64,000 nt of DNA from an uncultured Clostridia bacterium (GCA_937895705.1 CALBKM010000029.1:62001-126000), one strand, 5' to 3'; counted from the stretch's first letter, positions 42,071 to 51,097 are shown. Notes: a model not told the origin generated them from the sequence alone. Made by a program: numbers and translations.

Positions 42071-42436
42071 TTACTTCTCAATCTTAGCATCTACTGCGTT
42101 CTTCTTTACGCTCTCAACACCGTTTAAGCAGGAATTCTTTGCCTTGTAACCCTCACCGGTAGCAATTACCTGACCGTTGGTTGCCTTTAAACGGAAACGG
42201 AATTCGCCGGCCTTGTCCTGATAGACTTCGAACTTCGGATTCTTAACTGCTACCACTTCATCAGCGGTCTGGTCTTCAACACCAGCAACCGGAGCATTCT
42301 TCATAACGCTCGCAATACCCTTCTTACAAGCAGCCTCCGTGGTATACACTTCGCTGGTAGCAATAACTTCGCCGTTGCCTGCCTTTAAGTCAAACTTAAC
42401 ACCGCTTGCAACTTCCTTGATAACAAACTTACCCAT
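42071..42436 (-). CDS. Tandem DUF1508 (YegP-like) protein
   Basis: 121 aa from MGKFVIKEVASG (AAGGAGG at ~10 nt); the longer frame to 42523 covers the promoter. Two copies of the ~50-residue YegP fold: F-x-IKEVASGVKFDLKAGNGEVIATSEVY and FEVYQDKAGEFRFRLKATNGQVIATGEGY. Small, cytoplasmic and of unknown function in all known members. Monocistronic with a good promoter and terminator, consistent with strong expression. Confidence 0.88.
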   Translation of the reverse strand: MGKFVIKEVASGVKFDLKAGNGEVIATSEVYTTEAACKKGIASVMKNAPVAGVEDQTADEVVAVKNPKFEVYQDKAGEFRFRLKATNGQVIATGEGYKAKNSCLNGVESVKKNAVDAKIEK

Positions 42437-42482
42437 AAATCTAATCCTCCTTAGCATAATATCACATAAAATTGATATATTT

Positions 42483-42511
42483 ATCTTATCACATTGCGGA
42501 TATACCGTCAA
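42483..42511 (-). promoter_or_regulatory. Promoter of the DUF1508 gene
   Basis: Minus strand TTGACG (42506-42511), 17-bp spacer, TAAGAT (42483-42488); leader about 40 nt. Confidence 0.7.
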
Positions 42512-42570
42512 GTAATAGTTCAAGTTTCTTCCAAGTTCTTCACTGTATATACAGTATTGCTATCAATTGA

Positions 42571-43272
42571 TTAAAACTCATTCTCTGTTTCGAACTCGCC
42601 GATAACATTCCGAATATCAGACAAAGAAAAACCTTTCCGATATAAGGACATAACATATTTCTTTTTCTTCTCTTCATCTACTGTCTCAGGACGATATCCC
42701 TTCTTACGAAGAAACGCACGAATTGCTTCCTGCTCCGGAGAAACAAATTCTCCGCAACCGCCTTCGTCACAATCTCCATCCGAAGCCATGAAGGAATGTT
42801 CCTCGCGATAGCGTTCCTTTGCAGCTGACAACGCCTCCCGAGCAAGTTCTTTCTCAAACCCCTTCTGCAACATCTTTTGCTTAATCTCCCGCTCACTGTG
42901 ACGGGAAAGCAAAGAAAAGGCATACCGTTCGGCAAAAGACAAATCATCCACATAGTGAAGTTCCGAAAGCCAGGAAAGCACCTCTTCGGTTACCGCATCC
43001 GGATATCCGTCGGAAGAAAGCTTCTTTGTCACCTCGCCTACAGTGTATTCCTTCTTTCCCAAAAGCATCAACGAGCGCCTCTTCGCCCTTGGCAAAAACA
43101 CGGTCCGCTCAAACTCTGCCAAGTTCTCCTCCGACACATTAGTTTCTCTGCCTTCGGCAAAATCCGAAAATCCCAGGCTACGCAAATCTCCCGGATAACA
43201 CCGGCAATATCGCTCTCCGTTTAAACTAAGTGAATACTTTCTTCCGGTTTTCTCCTTTAATTCTAAAATCAT
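42571..43272 (-). CDS. recX: Recombination regulator RecX
   Basis: 233 aa from MILELKEKTGRK; the first in-frame ATG lies 12 codons upstream and neither has a strong site (GGCAGGG precedes this one). RecX binds and limits RecA filaments. Helical repeats such as VTEEVLSWLSELHYVDDLSFAERYAFSLLSRHSEREIKQKMLQKG and FLRKKGYRPETVDEEKKKKYVMSLYRKGFS, here described in part, match the family. It lies directly downstream of recA, separated by a hairpin without T-tract (43298-43326). Confidence 0.85.
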   Translation of the reverse strand: MILELKEKTGRKYSLSLNGERYCRCYPGDLRSLGFSDFAEGRETNVSEENLAEFERTVFLPRAKRRSLMLLGKKEYTVGEVTKKLSSDGYPDAVTEEVLSWLSELHYVDDLSFAERYAFSLLSRHSEREIKQKMLQKGFEKELAREALSAAKERYREEHSFMASDGDCDEGGCGEFVSPEQEAIRAFLRKKGYRPETVDEEKKKKYVMSLYRKGFSLSDIRNVIGEFETENEF

Positions 43273-43297
43273 CTTACCCTGCCTCACTAACATAGCA

Positions 43298-43326
43298 GGC
43301 TGCCGCACGAATACCGTACAGCAGCC
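43298..43326 (-). other. Intercistronic hairpin between recA and recX
   Basis: GGCTGC/GCAGCC stem with an inner ACG/CGT pairing and no T-tract after it. It probably lowers or tunes recX expression relative to recA. Confidence 0.5.
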
Positions 43327-43346
43327 CGACTGACTACGATTCCTTA

Positions 43347-44372
43347 TTACTCCTCCACACCGGAAACGGACGCACCTTCATTAAAGCCGTATACTTCACG
43401 AACCTTAGCCTCTACTTCGTCCATAACCTCCGGATGCTCCTTTAAGAACTGCTTTGCATTCTCACGGCCCTGACCGATTTTCTCATCGTTATAGGCAAAC
43501 CATGCGCCGCTCTTCTGGATAATATTCTCCTCTACGGCAAGGTCTAATACATCCCCCTCCTTGGAAATGCCCTGACCGAACATAATATCAAACTCAGCCT
43601 CACGGAAAGGCGGAGCCACCTTGTTCTTTACAACCTTTACACGGGTCCGGTTACCTACCACCTCACCGCCAGCCTTTAAAGCCTCGATACGACGCACATC
43701 CAGACGAACGGAAGCGTAGAACTTCAGCGCACGTCCGCCGGTGGTAGTCTCCGGATTACCGAACATTACGCCTACCTTCTCACGGAGCTGATTGATAAAG
43801 ATAACGATACAATTGGACTTGCTGATCACTGCGGTCAGCTTACGAAGAGCCTGGGACATCAAACGAGCCTGTAAGCCCACATGGGAATCTCCCATGTCGC
43901 CCTCAATCTCCGCCTTCGGCACAAGAGCCGCCACGGAGTCCACAATTACGATATCCACCGCACCGGAACGTACCATGGTCTCGGTAATCTCTAACGCCTG
44001 CTCACCGTTGTCCGGCTGGGAAATATATAAATTATTGATATCTACTCCGATATTCGACGCGTACACCGGATCAAGGGCATGCTCTGCGTCAATAAAGCCT
44101 GCGATACCTCCCCGCTTCTGCACCTCAGCCACCGCATGCAAGGCTACCGTCGTCTTACCGCTGGACTCCGGACCGTAAATTTCCACGATACGTCCCTTCG
44201 GAAAACCACCCAAGCCCAGAGCCGCATCCAGACTCAGGGAACCGCTCGGTACCACTTCTACATTCATATTCGCACCGGTGTCGCCAAGCTTCATCACGGA
44301 ACCCTTACCGTACTGCTTCTCAATCTGCTGCAGGGCCGACTCCAATGCTTTAATCTTCTCTGTATTTGCCAT
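43347..44372 (-). CDS. recA: Recombinase RecA
   Basis: 341 aa from MANTEKIKALES (GGAGGAGG at ~8 nt). Walker A GPESSGKTTVALHA, Walker B VIVDSVAALVPKAEIEGDMGD, loop L1/L2 regions including NQLREKVGVMFGNPETTTGG, and the C-terminal QFLKEHPEVMDEVEAKVRE acidic tail. It catalyses strand exchange and stimulates LexA self-cleavage. A LexA-type SOS box lies in its leader. Confidence 0.98.
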   Translation of the reverse strand: MANTEKIKALESALQQIEKQYGKGSVMKLGDTGANMNVEVVPSGSLSLDAALGLGGFPKGRIVEIYGPESSGKTTVALHAVAEVQKRGGIAGFIDAEHALDPVYASNIGVDINNLYISQPDNGEQALEITETMVRSGAVDIVIVDSVAALVPKAEIEGDMGDSHVGLQARLMSQALRKLTAVISKSNCIVIFINQLREKVGVMFGNPETTTGGRALKFYASVRLDVRRIEALKAGGEVVGNRTRVKVVKNKVAPPFREAEFDIMFGQGISKEGDVLDLAVEENIIQKSGAWFAYNDEKIGQGRENAKQFLKEHPEVMDEVEAKVREVYGFNEGASVSGVEE

Positions 44373-44415
44373 AAATAAATCCTCCTCCGAATTCATTCTT
44401 CGTTCATATGTTCGT

Positions 44416-44427
44416 GAACAAATGTTC
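44416..44427 (-). promoter_or_regulatory. LexA (SOS) box of recA
   Basis: GAAC-AAAT-GTTC, the Gram-positive LexA box (GAACN4GTTC), located just downstream of the predicted transcription start. A related pair of half-sites (GTTC..GTTC) lies beside it at 44402-44413. Confidence 0.8.
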
Positions 44428-44438
44428 TTCTTAAGATT

Positions 44439-44467
44439 ATAATACAACTATCTGTTCTGTTTGTCAA
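44439..44467 (-). promoter_or_regulatory. Promoter of recA-recX
   Basis: Minus strand perfect TTGACA (44462-44467), 17-bp spacer and TATTAT (44439-44444). The start would be near 44432, so bound LexA would block early elongation. Confidence 0.75.
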
Positions 44468-44512
44468 CCGATTTTTCAAAAATATTTGGGAAAATAATGT
44501 TCCGACAGGAAC

Positions 44513-44543
44513 TAAAAAGGACATGCTTATTATAGCATGTCCT
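44513..44543 (-). terminator. Terminator of the envelope-like operon
   Basis: AGGACATGCT/AGCATGTCCT 10-bp stem with a 6-nt loop, followed on minus by TTTTTA. Confidence 0.85.
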
Positions 44544-44564
44544 CTATTATTTGTAAAGTATCTT

Positions 44565-45419
44565 CTACTTGAAAGTACGGATAAACTCCTGCGCGATGGA
44601 AAGCTCCTTTATAATTTCGCTGTTCATGGATGCATCATACTTTTTAAATAACTTCGGCTTCAAGACACTGTTTTTATTCGGCCAGAAGGCATATAACCAT
44701 CCCTGCTTTACCGTCAAGACAATTCTGCGGCCGGTTCGGTTCTGCAAATCAGTCAAACGCCGGATAAAATCCTCGTTAATTAAAGCCTTTGCCTTATCCG
44801 GTTGGGAGGAATTTACCTTGAACATGCTGTCAAAGCTGTCATTTCCGATTTTAAATTCCTTTCCCATGACAAGAACACAAACATCCGCATCCTTGTGGTA
44901 AATGTTGGTCTGGGTTGCGTCCGGAAGGGAGGTCGGGAACGCAAGAAATGTACCGTCATATTCCAAGGAGGAACCGTCTTTGCTTGTTCTGACATTACGG
45001 ACATCCGCCTGGATAAACTTAACTCCGTCGGCGACACCGCTTAAATAACAGTCGGAAAAATACTTATCGGTAGTAAACAATCCTGATTTGAAAATCAACG
45101 CCGGTTGGAGGCCCGCATTGTATTCAAACTCCATGTCTTCGTATAAGGCACCGCCGTTTAAGGCAGATTCAATCATAACCTTTTTGAAGGTAGAACGATA
45201 CTCCGCCAGGGCACGGTTCTTGGCTAACTTCGCCCAGAGTGTGGAAAGAAACATCCAAGGGAATACAAAGCCCGCTGCACCGGATATAAATTCTTCCTGT
45301 GAAATTCCCACCAAAATTCCGATTAAGAGCGGAATTCCGATGCATACCACATACTTGATTACTCGATTGATAATCGCTGCTTTTCTGATCTTTTCTAAGT
45401 TTTCCAATTCCGGATTCAT
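44565..45419 (-). CDS. Two-membrane-segment protein, possibly DUF3137
   Basis: 284 aa from the ATG at 45419 (AAAGGAG at 7 nt; a GTG two codons earlier is less well placed). Two N-terminal membrane helices (VIKYVVCIGIPLLIGILVG and GAAGFVFPWMFLSTLWA) and a large soluble C-terminal domain with GLFTTDKYFSDCYLSGVADG and a terminal LTVKQGWLYAFWP-type region. The pattern recalls DUF3137 proteins, from memory only. Last gene of a four-gene operon with a lipoprotein and two small membrane proteins. Confidence 0.65.
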   Translation of the reverse strand: MNPELENLEKIRKAAIINRVIKYVVCIGIPLLIGILVGISQEEFISGAAGFVFPWMFLSTLWAKLAKNRALAEYRSTFKKVMIESALNGGALYEDMEFEYNAGLQPALIFKSGLFTTDKYFSDCYLSGVADGVKFIQADVRNVRTSKDGSSLEYDGTFLAFPTSLPDATQTNIYHKDADVCVLVMGKEFKIGNDSFDSMFKVNSSQPDKAKALINEDFIRRLTDLQNRTGRRIVLTVKQGWLYAFWPNKNSVLKPKLFKKYDASMNSEIIKELSIAQEFIRTFK

Positions 45420-45458
45420 AGACACTCTCCTTTATTTCTTTTGTTTATGATACATTAA

Positions 45459-46724
45459 TTACTCTTCCTCTTCCACCAGATTCATAATGGTATCGTCAAC
45501 ATCTTCCCAAGCCGCATCGGAAAGCACGGTATCATTTAAATTTACATTATACGTACGCTCAACCGCATCTAAGGTGCCTGCCGAAGCCGCATGCTTCTCC
45601 AATACCGCCACCATCAGTTCCGTATATTCCTTCTCCATGGCATCATACTCTTCGTAAGACAGCGTTTCGTAATCCACGTCAAAATACTTGTCGGTGTACG
45701 CATCGGTTGCCTCAAATAAATCCTCATCGATTACGTAGAAGAAATTCGTCGGGTACAGGGTTACGGTCATGGTACCCATATTAAATTTGCTGACATCAAC
45801 GCTCTTTACCTCCCACTTTACCTTGGAAAGAACTTCCTTGGACACTGCATTCACACGATTTCTTACATCAGTGGTAATGTACTCTTCGGTAATATCGGTA
45901 TAGTACAGCAAACATTCCGTAAAACATTCAATTTCCGCATCGTAAAGCTCTCGAGCTCCTTCCGGAGAATTCATGTTCATACTTACATAATCGTCAAAAT
46001 CCGCATAGAAGCTGGCCTTCATAGCCGCATCGAAGTAAAACTTTGCTGCTTCTTCCACACCCTTCTGGGCTACGAAAGCATCCCAGTACTCCTCCGCAGA
46101 AACCATACTGAAGTACACACGGAAGAACGGATACTCAGTCGTATCGTTATCTATTACATCCAATTCCACATAACACTGTCCCTGCTCATCATCACTGAAG
46201 TAGTAAATAGCCTCCAAATCATTTTGGGAATCTCCTTTGGCATCCGGCTCACCGTATGCTGCCAGAATATCTTCCGGATTGTTTCTCTTAGTCATACCCT
46301 TCGGGAATACCACATCCACTTCTGAGGTAGACATCTTCAAAGAATATACGATACAATCCTCAACCGAAGCTTCTTCATCGGAGTCATTGTACACCGTCAT
46401 TTGTACATAATCCTTATTCTCCTCATCAAACAGTTCGAAGGTAGTACTGATATAATACGGTTTCAGACGAAATTCCGCAACATTATCATACTTAGCAGAT
46501 ACATGCCAGCCGTTATTTAACCAATCCGACAGCGGCATCGGGAACTGATAAATCACACCGTCAATGACAAACTGTCCGCTGGTAAGCTCGTCGGAAATCT
46601 TTGCCGCACTCTCTTCGATGAACTTCTCATCATCTACATCCATGTTCATACCGGAACACCCTGCAAAGCTCGGTGCCAGTACCAGTACCATAACCAAACA
46701 CAACATCTTACGTAATTTTTTCAT
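45459..46724 (-). CDS. Lipoprotein with DUF5105-like C-terminal domain
   Basis: 421 aa from MKKLRKMLCLV (AAAGGAG at 7 nt). Signal peptide with lipobox FAGC. The N-terminal half carries a beta-rich domain (FVIDGVIYQFPMPLSDWLNNG). The C-terminal half (from EEAAKFYFDAAMKASFYADF to VDVSKFNMGTMTVTLYPTNF) resembles DUF5105, a domain of clostridial lipoproteins. Strongly acidic. Function unknown. Third gene of the 44565-47845 operon. Confidence 0.75.
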   Translation of the reverse strand: MKKLRKMLCLVMVLVLAPSFAGCSGMNMDVDDEKFIEESAAKISDELTSGQFVIDGVIYQFPMPLSDWLNNGWHVSAKYDNVAEFRLKPYYISTTFELFDEENKDYVQMTVYNDSDEEASVEDCIVYSLKMSTSEVDVVFPKGMTKRNNPEDILAAYGEPDAKGDSQNDLEAIYYFSDDEQGQCYVELDVIDNDTTEYPFFRVYFSMVSAEEYWDAFVAQKGVEEAAKFYFDAAMKASFYADFDDYVSMNMNSPEGARELYDAEIECFTECLLYYTDITEEYITTDVRNRVNAVSKEVLSKVKWEVKSVDVSKFNMGTMTVTLYPTNFFYVIDEDLFEATDAYTDKYFDVDYETLSYEEYDAMEKEYTELMVAVLEKHAASAGTLDAVERTYNVNLNDTVLSDAAWEDVDDTIMNLVEEEE

Positions 46725-46752
46725 CACTATTCTCCTTTAATCTCGTTTGTAT

Positions 46753-47262
46753 TTATCTCGGAAAATACGTCTCATTCCGGATTTCGCAGCCCTCATTTAA
46801 CGTGTCCGACTGTACTCTATATGAATCTCCCCCGTCCGCCTCATAAAACTCCCTAAATTCCTCGTACGGAAACACATCCGCATTCTTTAATATCTCCTGT
46901 CCACGTACCGGTAAAACATCCAAAACTGCCACCTCTTTTATACCACAGTTCTGACATTGAAGCAAATAGATTTTACAGGCTCTGCTTCCCGATGGAACCT
47001 GGGACAACTCTTTCACCGGAGTCGTAGAATGTATGTAATACGATGCACTGCAATCATGCTTTTCGTCAAACCGCACCGGCAATATACGAAAATGTTCGCT
47101 AAGCTCAATCATATTCCCCTTACATACATCGCAAATATTTCCTTTTTTCTCCGCCGACTTAATAATTCCCCTTACAATAAGCGGCCACACATACCGACCG
47201 AAGATAACCAAAAGAAATAAAATCCCCGGTGTCCATGCCAAAATCGATACAATTATATCCAT
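46753..47262 (-). CDS. Membrane-anchored protein with Cys-pair motifs
   Basis: 169 aa: one N-terminal membrane helix (ILAWTPGILFLLVIFGRYVW), then a soluble part with CDVC (residues ~40-43) and, ~60 residues on, CQNCG, together able to form a zinc ribbon. No recognised family. It sits between the 2-TM protein and the lipoprotein of the same operon (10 and 28 bp gaps). Confidence 0.65.
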   Translation of the reverse strand: MDIIVSILAWTPGILFLLVIFGRYVWPLIVRGIIKSAEKKGNICDVCKGNMIELSEHFRILPVRFDEKHDCSASYYIHSTTPVKELSQVPSGSRACKIYLLQCQNCGIKEVAVLDVLPVRGQEILKNADVFPYEEFREFYEADGGDSYRVQSDTLNEGCEIRNETYFPR

Positions 47263-47272
47263 AAAGCACCTC

Positions 47273-47845
47273 CTACTGTGCCGCCCCCTTTGTACGCTCT
47301 AACAGCTCTGCGTATGCATCTGCCTTCGAAATGGCTTCCATCACCTCTCCGGACTTTAAACTATACATGTTTCTTGAGGTAAAGGTTGGAACCTTGGTAC
47401 ACTTTCCTTCATAAACAAACTGAAAATATACATATCTTGTGCCGCCTAGCGGTCCCTTCATATAATCGGACTTGATATCCGTAATGTTCTTTGCGGAAAT
47501 CACCACAAACTCCGTCGGATTCAAATAATAGATATAACCGATTCTGCCCGTTGCCTCGTCAATTTTTAAGATAGCATTATTGGTGGTAAAGGTACTGCAA
47601 TTCTGAAAGGATAAGGCCCGCTCGTCCTTTTCCAATGTCTTTTTCATCAGTCGGTCCGTAATGAAGTTAGACTCTGTATGGAAAACAAAAAACATAATCC
47701 CGAATATGAATACAAACATAACCATGAATCCGCCGAATCCTGCCAAGTTTCCGCCGATGATTCCGATGATCAGACTTGCAATTGCGGACAATCCCAATAC
47801 GCTTCCGATTAAAATTAAGATGTAGTTCCAGTTTACTTTTTTCAT
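47273..47845 (-). CDS. Two-membrane-helix protein with PH-like soluble domain
   Basis: 190 aa: two adjacent membrane helices (ILILIGSVLGLSAIASLIIGI and GFGGFMVMFVFIFGIMFFVF) and a beta-rich soluble domain (AILKIDEATGRIGYIYYLNPTEFVVISAKNITDIKSDY). The latter looks like a small PH-type fold found in clostridial membrane proteins. First gene of the four-gene operon behind the promoter at 47946-47974. Unknown function. Confidence 0.65.
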   Translation of the reverse strand: MKKVNWNYILILIGSVLGLSAIASLIIGIIGGNLAGFGGFMVMFVFIFGIMFFVFHTESNFITDRLMKKTLEKDERALSFQNCSTFTTNNAILKIDEATGRIGYIYYLNPTEFVVISAKNITDIKSDYMKGPLGGTRYVYFQFVYEGKCTKVPTFTSRNMYSLKSGEVMEAISKADAYAELLERTKGAAQ

Positions 47846-47911
47846 TTGCTTTTCTCTCCTTAATTAAATTAGTTTTTTTGTTTTTGATGATATGTACACT
47901 ATCTATCTCTT

Positions 47912-47958
47912 TGATATTATCATTTCAACAATATCTTACATCATTATGATACTATCAT
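47912..47958. promoter_or_regulatory. Paired palindromic operators of the envelope-like operon
   Basis: Two copies of TGATANTATCA: TGATATTATCA (47912-47922) and the longer ATGATACTATCAT (47946-47958). Centres are 35 bp apart (about 3.3 helical turns). The second overlaps the -10 box, the first lies at the start of the leader. This points to a dimeric repressor binding the same side of the helix. Confidence 0.6.
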
Positions 47959-47974
47959 TTTAATAATATGTCAA
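47946..47974 (-). promoter_or_regulatory. Promoter of the 44565-47845 operon
   Basis: Minus strand perfect TTGACA (47969-47974), 17-bp spacer, TATCAT (47946-47951). Leader about 95 nt. Confidence 0.75.
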
Positions 47975-47982
47975 GTGCTTTT

Positions 47983-48024
47983 TTTTAAAAAATTTAGGAA
48001 GTACCGAAAATCATCAGTACTTCC
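47983..48024 (-). terminator. Terminator after rapZ
   Basis: GGAAGTAC/GTACTTCC stem (47997-48024, 12-nt loop) followed on minus by TAAATTTTTT. Confidence 0.8.
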
Positions 48025-48029
48025 CTATT

Positions 48030-48917
48030 TTATCGGTTTTTCACCTCATGCAAATTCACATTCATGTCCCGACAGGTTATTTTTACATTATCCCGGACTT
48101 TTGCAAACTCCTCTTGCATCCTGTAAGCAAATGCCGTGGAACGATGCTGGCCGCCGGTACAACCGAAAGCTACCACCAGTTGGGCCTTTCCTTCTTTCTC
48201 ATAAAGAGGCATGGAGAACTTTAACATATCACGGATGCATGAATACAACCCTTCCGCCTGGTCCGTGGAAAACACAAAGTCCCTCACCTCTTTATCAAGG
48301 CCGGTTAACATACGAAGCCCTTCCTTGTAAAACGGGTTCGGCAAACAACGCACATCGAATACCAGATCCGCATCCGCCGGAATGCCGTATTTGTAACCGA
48401 AGGACATGAAATGAAGCACCATACCTCCGGCCTCGGTATCCGACTCCGTCAACTCAATAATCCTCTCCCGCAGAGACGCTGTCGGTAAATTCGACGTATC
48501 GATAATAAAATCCGATGTTTCCCGAACAGAACCCAGCACCCGTCGTTCTTCCTTTAAGGCAGAAGAAATATCCGTCTGGTTTTCCAGATTCATCAAAGGA
48601 TGCAGGCGCCTGCTTTCCTTGTAACGCTTTATGAGTACGGAATCCTCGCAGTCCAGAAACAACACACGAACCGGTATCCCGCGGCGCTTTACAGCTTCCA
48701 ATGCAGAAAAGAAGCTGTCGGAAATGTCACTGCTTCTAATGTCCAGTGTCACTGCCACCTTTTGGGAAAAATCCTTATTGCCTTCCATCCAGCCTACCAC
48801 GGACGACAACAGTTTTACAGGAAGATTATCCAGACAATAATAGCCCAAATCTTCCAGAAAATCTACCGCCTTTGACTTTCCTGCACCGCTCATACCCGTT
48901 ACGACAAACAGCTTCAT
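48030..48917 (-). CDS. rapZ: RapZ/YvcJ nucleotide-binding protein
   Basis: 295-aa P-loop protein. Walker A VTGMSGAGKSKAVDFLEDLG (residues 5-24), Walker B VLFLDCED, and C-terminal GCTGGQHRSTAFAYRM, diagnostic for RapZ. In E. coli it directs RNase E to small RNAs; in Firmicutes (YvcJ) it binds GTP and affects competence. The usual neighbours yvcK and whiA are not present here; it follows ilvA by 11 bp and a terminator comes after it. Confidence 0.93.
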   Translation of the reverse strand: MKLFVVTGMSGAGKSKAVDFLEDLGYYCLDNLPVKLLSSVVGWMEGNKDFSQKVAVTLDIRSSDISDSFFSALEAVKRRGIPVRVLFLDCEDSVLIKRYKESRRLHPLMNLENQTDISSALKEERRVLGSVRETSDFIIDTSNLPTASLRERIIELTESDTEAGGMVLHFMSFGYKYGIPADADLVFDVRCLPNPFYKEGLRMLTGLDKEVRDFVFSTDQAEGLYSCIRDMLKFSMPLYEKEGKAQLVVAFGCTGGQHRSTAFAYRMQEEFAKVRDNVKITCRDMNVNLHEVKNR

Positions 48918-48928
48918 AACCCCTCCGT

Positions 48929-50149
48929 TTACTGATACATTGCCTTAGATGCCACTACATTCGGCTCATAGCCAGCCGCTCTTAACGCGTTCAAAATCTT
49001 TTCCTTGTGCTCCGGACCGAAGGCCTCCAACGTAATGGTAAGCTCCACCGCGCTGTTACGGTTGATGCTGACAAACTGGTTGTGGTCCAAACGAATAACG
49101 TTACCCTGATTCTCTGCCAGAATAGACGCTACGTGTACCAGTTCGCCCGGCTTATCCGGAAGCTGTACGGAGAAGGTAAAGATACGTTCTCTGAAAATAA
49201 GCCCCTGCTGTACTACGGATGCCATGGTAATGACATCCATGTTACCGCCGCTCATAATGGCAACCACCTTCTTGTTCTGGCATTTCAGACGCTTTAATGC
49301 AGCTACCGTAAGAAGACCGGAATTCTCCACTACCATCTTATGATTCTCAATCATGTCCAGGAAACAAACAATCAGTTCCTTATCGGAAACCGTCATAATC
49401 TTATCCACATTCTGCTGAATGTACGGGAAAATATTGGTGCCCGGAGTCTTCACCGCGGTACCGTCCGCAATGGTATCCACGCCCGGTAAGGTCACAACCT
49501 CGCCGGCCTTTAAAGAAGCTTTCATACAGCTTGCGCCCTCCGGCTCCACACCGATCACCTTAATGTTCGGATTTAACATCTTTGCTAAAGTGGAAACACC
49601 GGCCAGAAGACCGCCGCCGCCTACCGGGGCCAGGATAATATCCACCGTCGGAAGCTCCTTAAACAGTTCCATGGCAATCGTTCCCTGTCCCGTTGCCACC
49701 GTCTCGTCATCAAACGGGTGAATAAAGGTATAGCCCTTCTCTTTCGCAAGCTTTAAGGCATACTCACAAGCCTCGTCATACACATTTCCGTGTAATACCA
49801 CTTCCGCGCCGTAGCTCTTGGTACGGTTCACCTTAATGAGCGGTGTGGTGGTCGGCATAACGATTACTGCCTTACAGCCGTACTCCTTTGCCGCATAAGC
49901 AACACCCTGGGCATGATTACCCGCAGATGCGGTAATTAAACCCTTTGCGCGCTCTTCCTCGGATAAAGTGCTGATTTTATAATACGCACCGCGAATCTTA
50001 TAGGCGCCGGTTACCTGCATGTTCTCCGGCTTTAAATATACCTTATTTCCGGTCAAATCGGAAAAGAAATTACTGTAAACAAGCTTGGTTGGTGCAGTGA
50101 CACGCTTCACCGCTTCACATGCTTCTTCAAAATGCTCCATTGTCATCAT
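48929..50149 (-). CDS. ilvA: Threonine ammonia-lyase
   Basis: 406-aa PLP enzyme deaminating threonine to 2-oxobutyrate. PLP Lys in VTGAYKIRGAYYKI (~residue 50), the phosphate loop GGGGLLAG (APVGGGGLLAGVSTLAK), and a C-terminal ACT domain (VQLPDKPGELVHVASILAENQG). The 400-aa single-ACT form is widespread in clostridia and may be catabolic or biosynthetic. Translation starts at one of three clustered ATGs after GGAGG. It is placed between ftsY and rapZ, an unusual neighbourhood, probably as part of one transcript. Confidence 0.93.
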   Translation of the reverse strand: MMTMEHFEEACEAVKRVTAPTKLVYSNFFSDLTGNKVYLKPENMQVTGAYKIRGAYYKISTLSEEERAKGLITASAGNHAQGVAYAAKEYGCKAVIVMPTTTPLIKVNRTKSYGAEVVLHGNVYDEACEYALKLAKEKGYTFIHPFDDETVATGQGTIAMELFKELPTVDIILAPVGGGGLLAGVSTLAKMLNPNIKVIGVEPEGASCMKASLKAGEVVTLPGVDTIADGTAVKTPGTNIFPYIQQNVDKIMTVSDKELIVCFLDMIENHKMVVENSGLLTVAALKRLKCQNKKVVAIMSGGNMDVITMASVVQQGLIFRERIFTFSVQLPDKPGELVHVASILAENQGNVIRLDHNQFVSINRNSAVELTITLEAFGPEHKEKILNALRAAGYEPNVVASKAMYQ

Positions 50150-50170
50150 AATTCATTATCCTCCGTTTCC

Positions 50171-51097
50171 TTACTCCCCGTCAAAAAGCGCATCCGTAAA
50201 TGCCTTTGCATCAAACCGCTGCAAATCCTCAATCTGCTCTCCGACACAAATATACTTCACCGGAATGTTCATCTGGGACTGGATTGCCACCGCAATACCT
50301 CCCTTTGCCGTTCCGTCCAGTTTCGTTAAGATAATACCGTCAATCTTTGCCGCCTCGTTAAACTCCTTGGCCTGGGCCAAAGCGTTCTGGCCGGTGGTAC
50401 CGTCCAAAACAACCAATGTTTCGCGATACGCATCCGGATATTCCCGTTCAATGACACGATCAATCTTCTTTAACTCTTCCATCAGGTTCTTTTTGTTGTG
50501 AAGACGGCCCGCAGTATCGCAAAGGAGAACATCCGTCCCTCTGGCCTTTGCCGCCGTCAGCGCATCAAACACAACCGCCGCCGGATCAGCGCCTTCCTTC
50601 TGGGAGATAATCTCCACACCGGCTCTGTGACTCCATTCGGTGAGCTGCTCCGCCGCCGCCGCACGGAAGGTATCCGCCGCCGCCAAAAGCACCTTCTTGC
50701 CATCGTTCTTTAACATTCCTGCCAGTTTTCCGATGGAGGTGGTCTTACCTACACCGTTCACACCGATGACCAGTACCACCGATTTCCGGTTCTCAAACTC
50801 GTATGCATCCTCCGGAACATGCATCTGCTCGCAAATGCTTTCCTTTAAAAGTTCCTTACACTCCGCCGGATCCTTGATATGACGCTCTTTCACCTTTGCC
50901 TTTAAATCCTCGATAACCGCCTCTGTGGTGGTCATCCCAAGGTCCGCCATAATCAGAATCTCTTCAAGCTCCTCATAAAAATCGTCATCGATTCCGGAAA
51001 ATCCGGAGAACAACGCATCAAATCCGTTTGCAATCTGCTTTCTTGTTTTCGAAAGACCGGCTGCCAGTCTGCCGAAAAAGCCCTTCTTTTCGCCCAT
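50171..51097 (-). CDS. ftsY: Signal recognition particle receptor FtsY
   Basis: 308 aa from MGEKKGFFGRL (AGGAGGG 6 nt upstream; the upstream GTG is part of that site). NG domain GTPase: GVNGVGKTTSIGKLAGML, DTFRAAAAEQLTEW, LLCDTAGRLHNKKNLMEEL, TKLDGTAKGG, and the C-terminal YICVGEQIEDLQRFD. It docks SRP-ribosome complexes at the membrane. The short acidic-poor N-terminus is typical of Firmicutes. It follows smc. Confidence 0.97.
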   Translation of the reverse strand: MGEKKGFFGRLAAGLSKTRKQIANGFDALFSGFSGIDDDFYEELEEILIMADLGMTTTEAVIEDLKAKVKERHIKDPAECKELLKESICEQMHVPEDAYEFENRKSVVLVIGVNGVGKTTSIGKLAGMLKNDGKKVLLAAADTFRAAAAEQLTEWSHRAGVEIISQKEGADPAAVVFDALTAAKARGTDVLLCDTAGRLHNKKNLMEELKKIDRVIEREYPDAYRETLVVLDGTTGQNALAQAKEFNEAAKIDGIILTKLDGTAKGGIAVAIQSQMNIPVKYICVGEQIEDLQRFDAKAFTDALFDGE

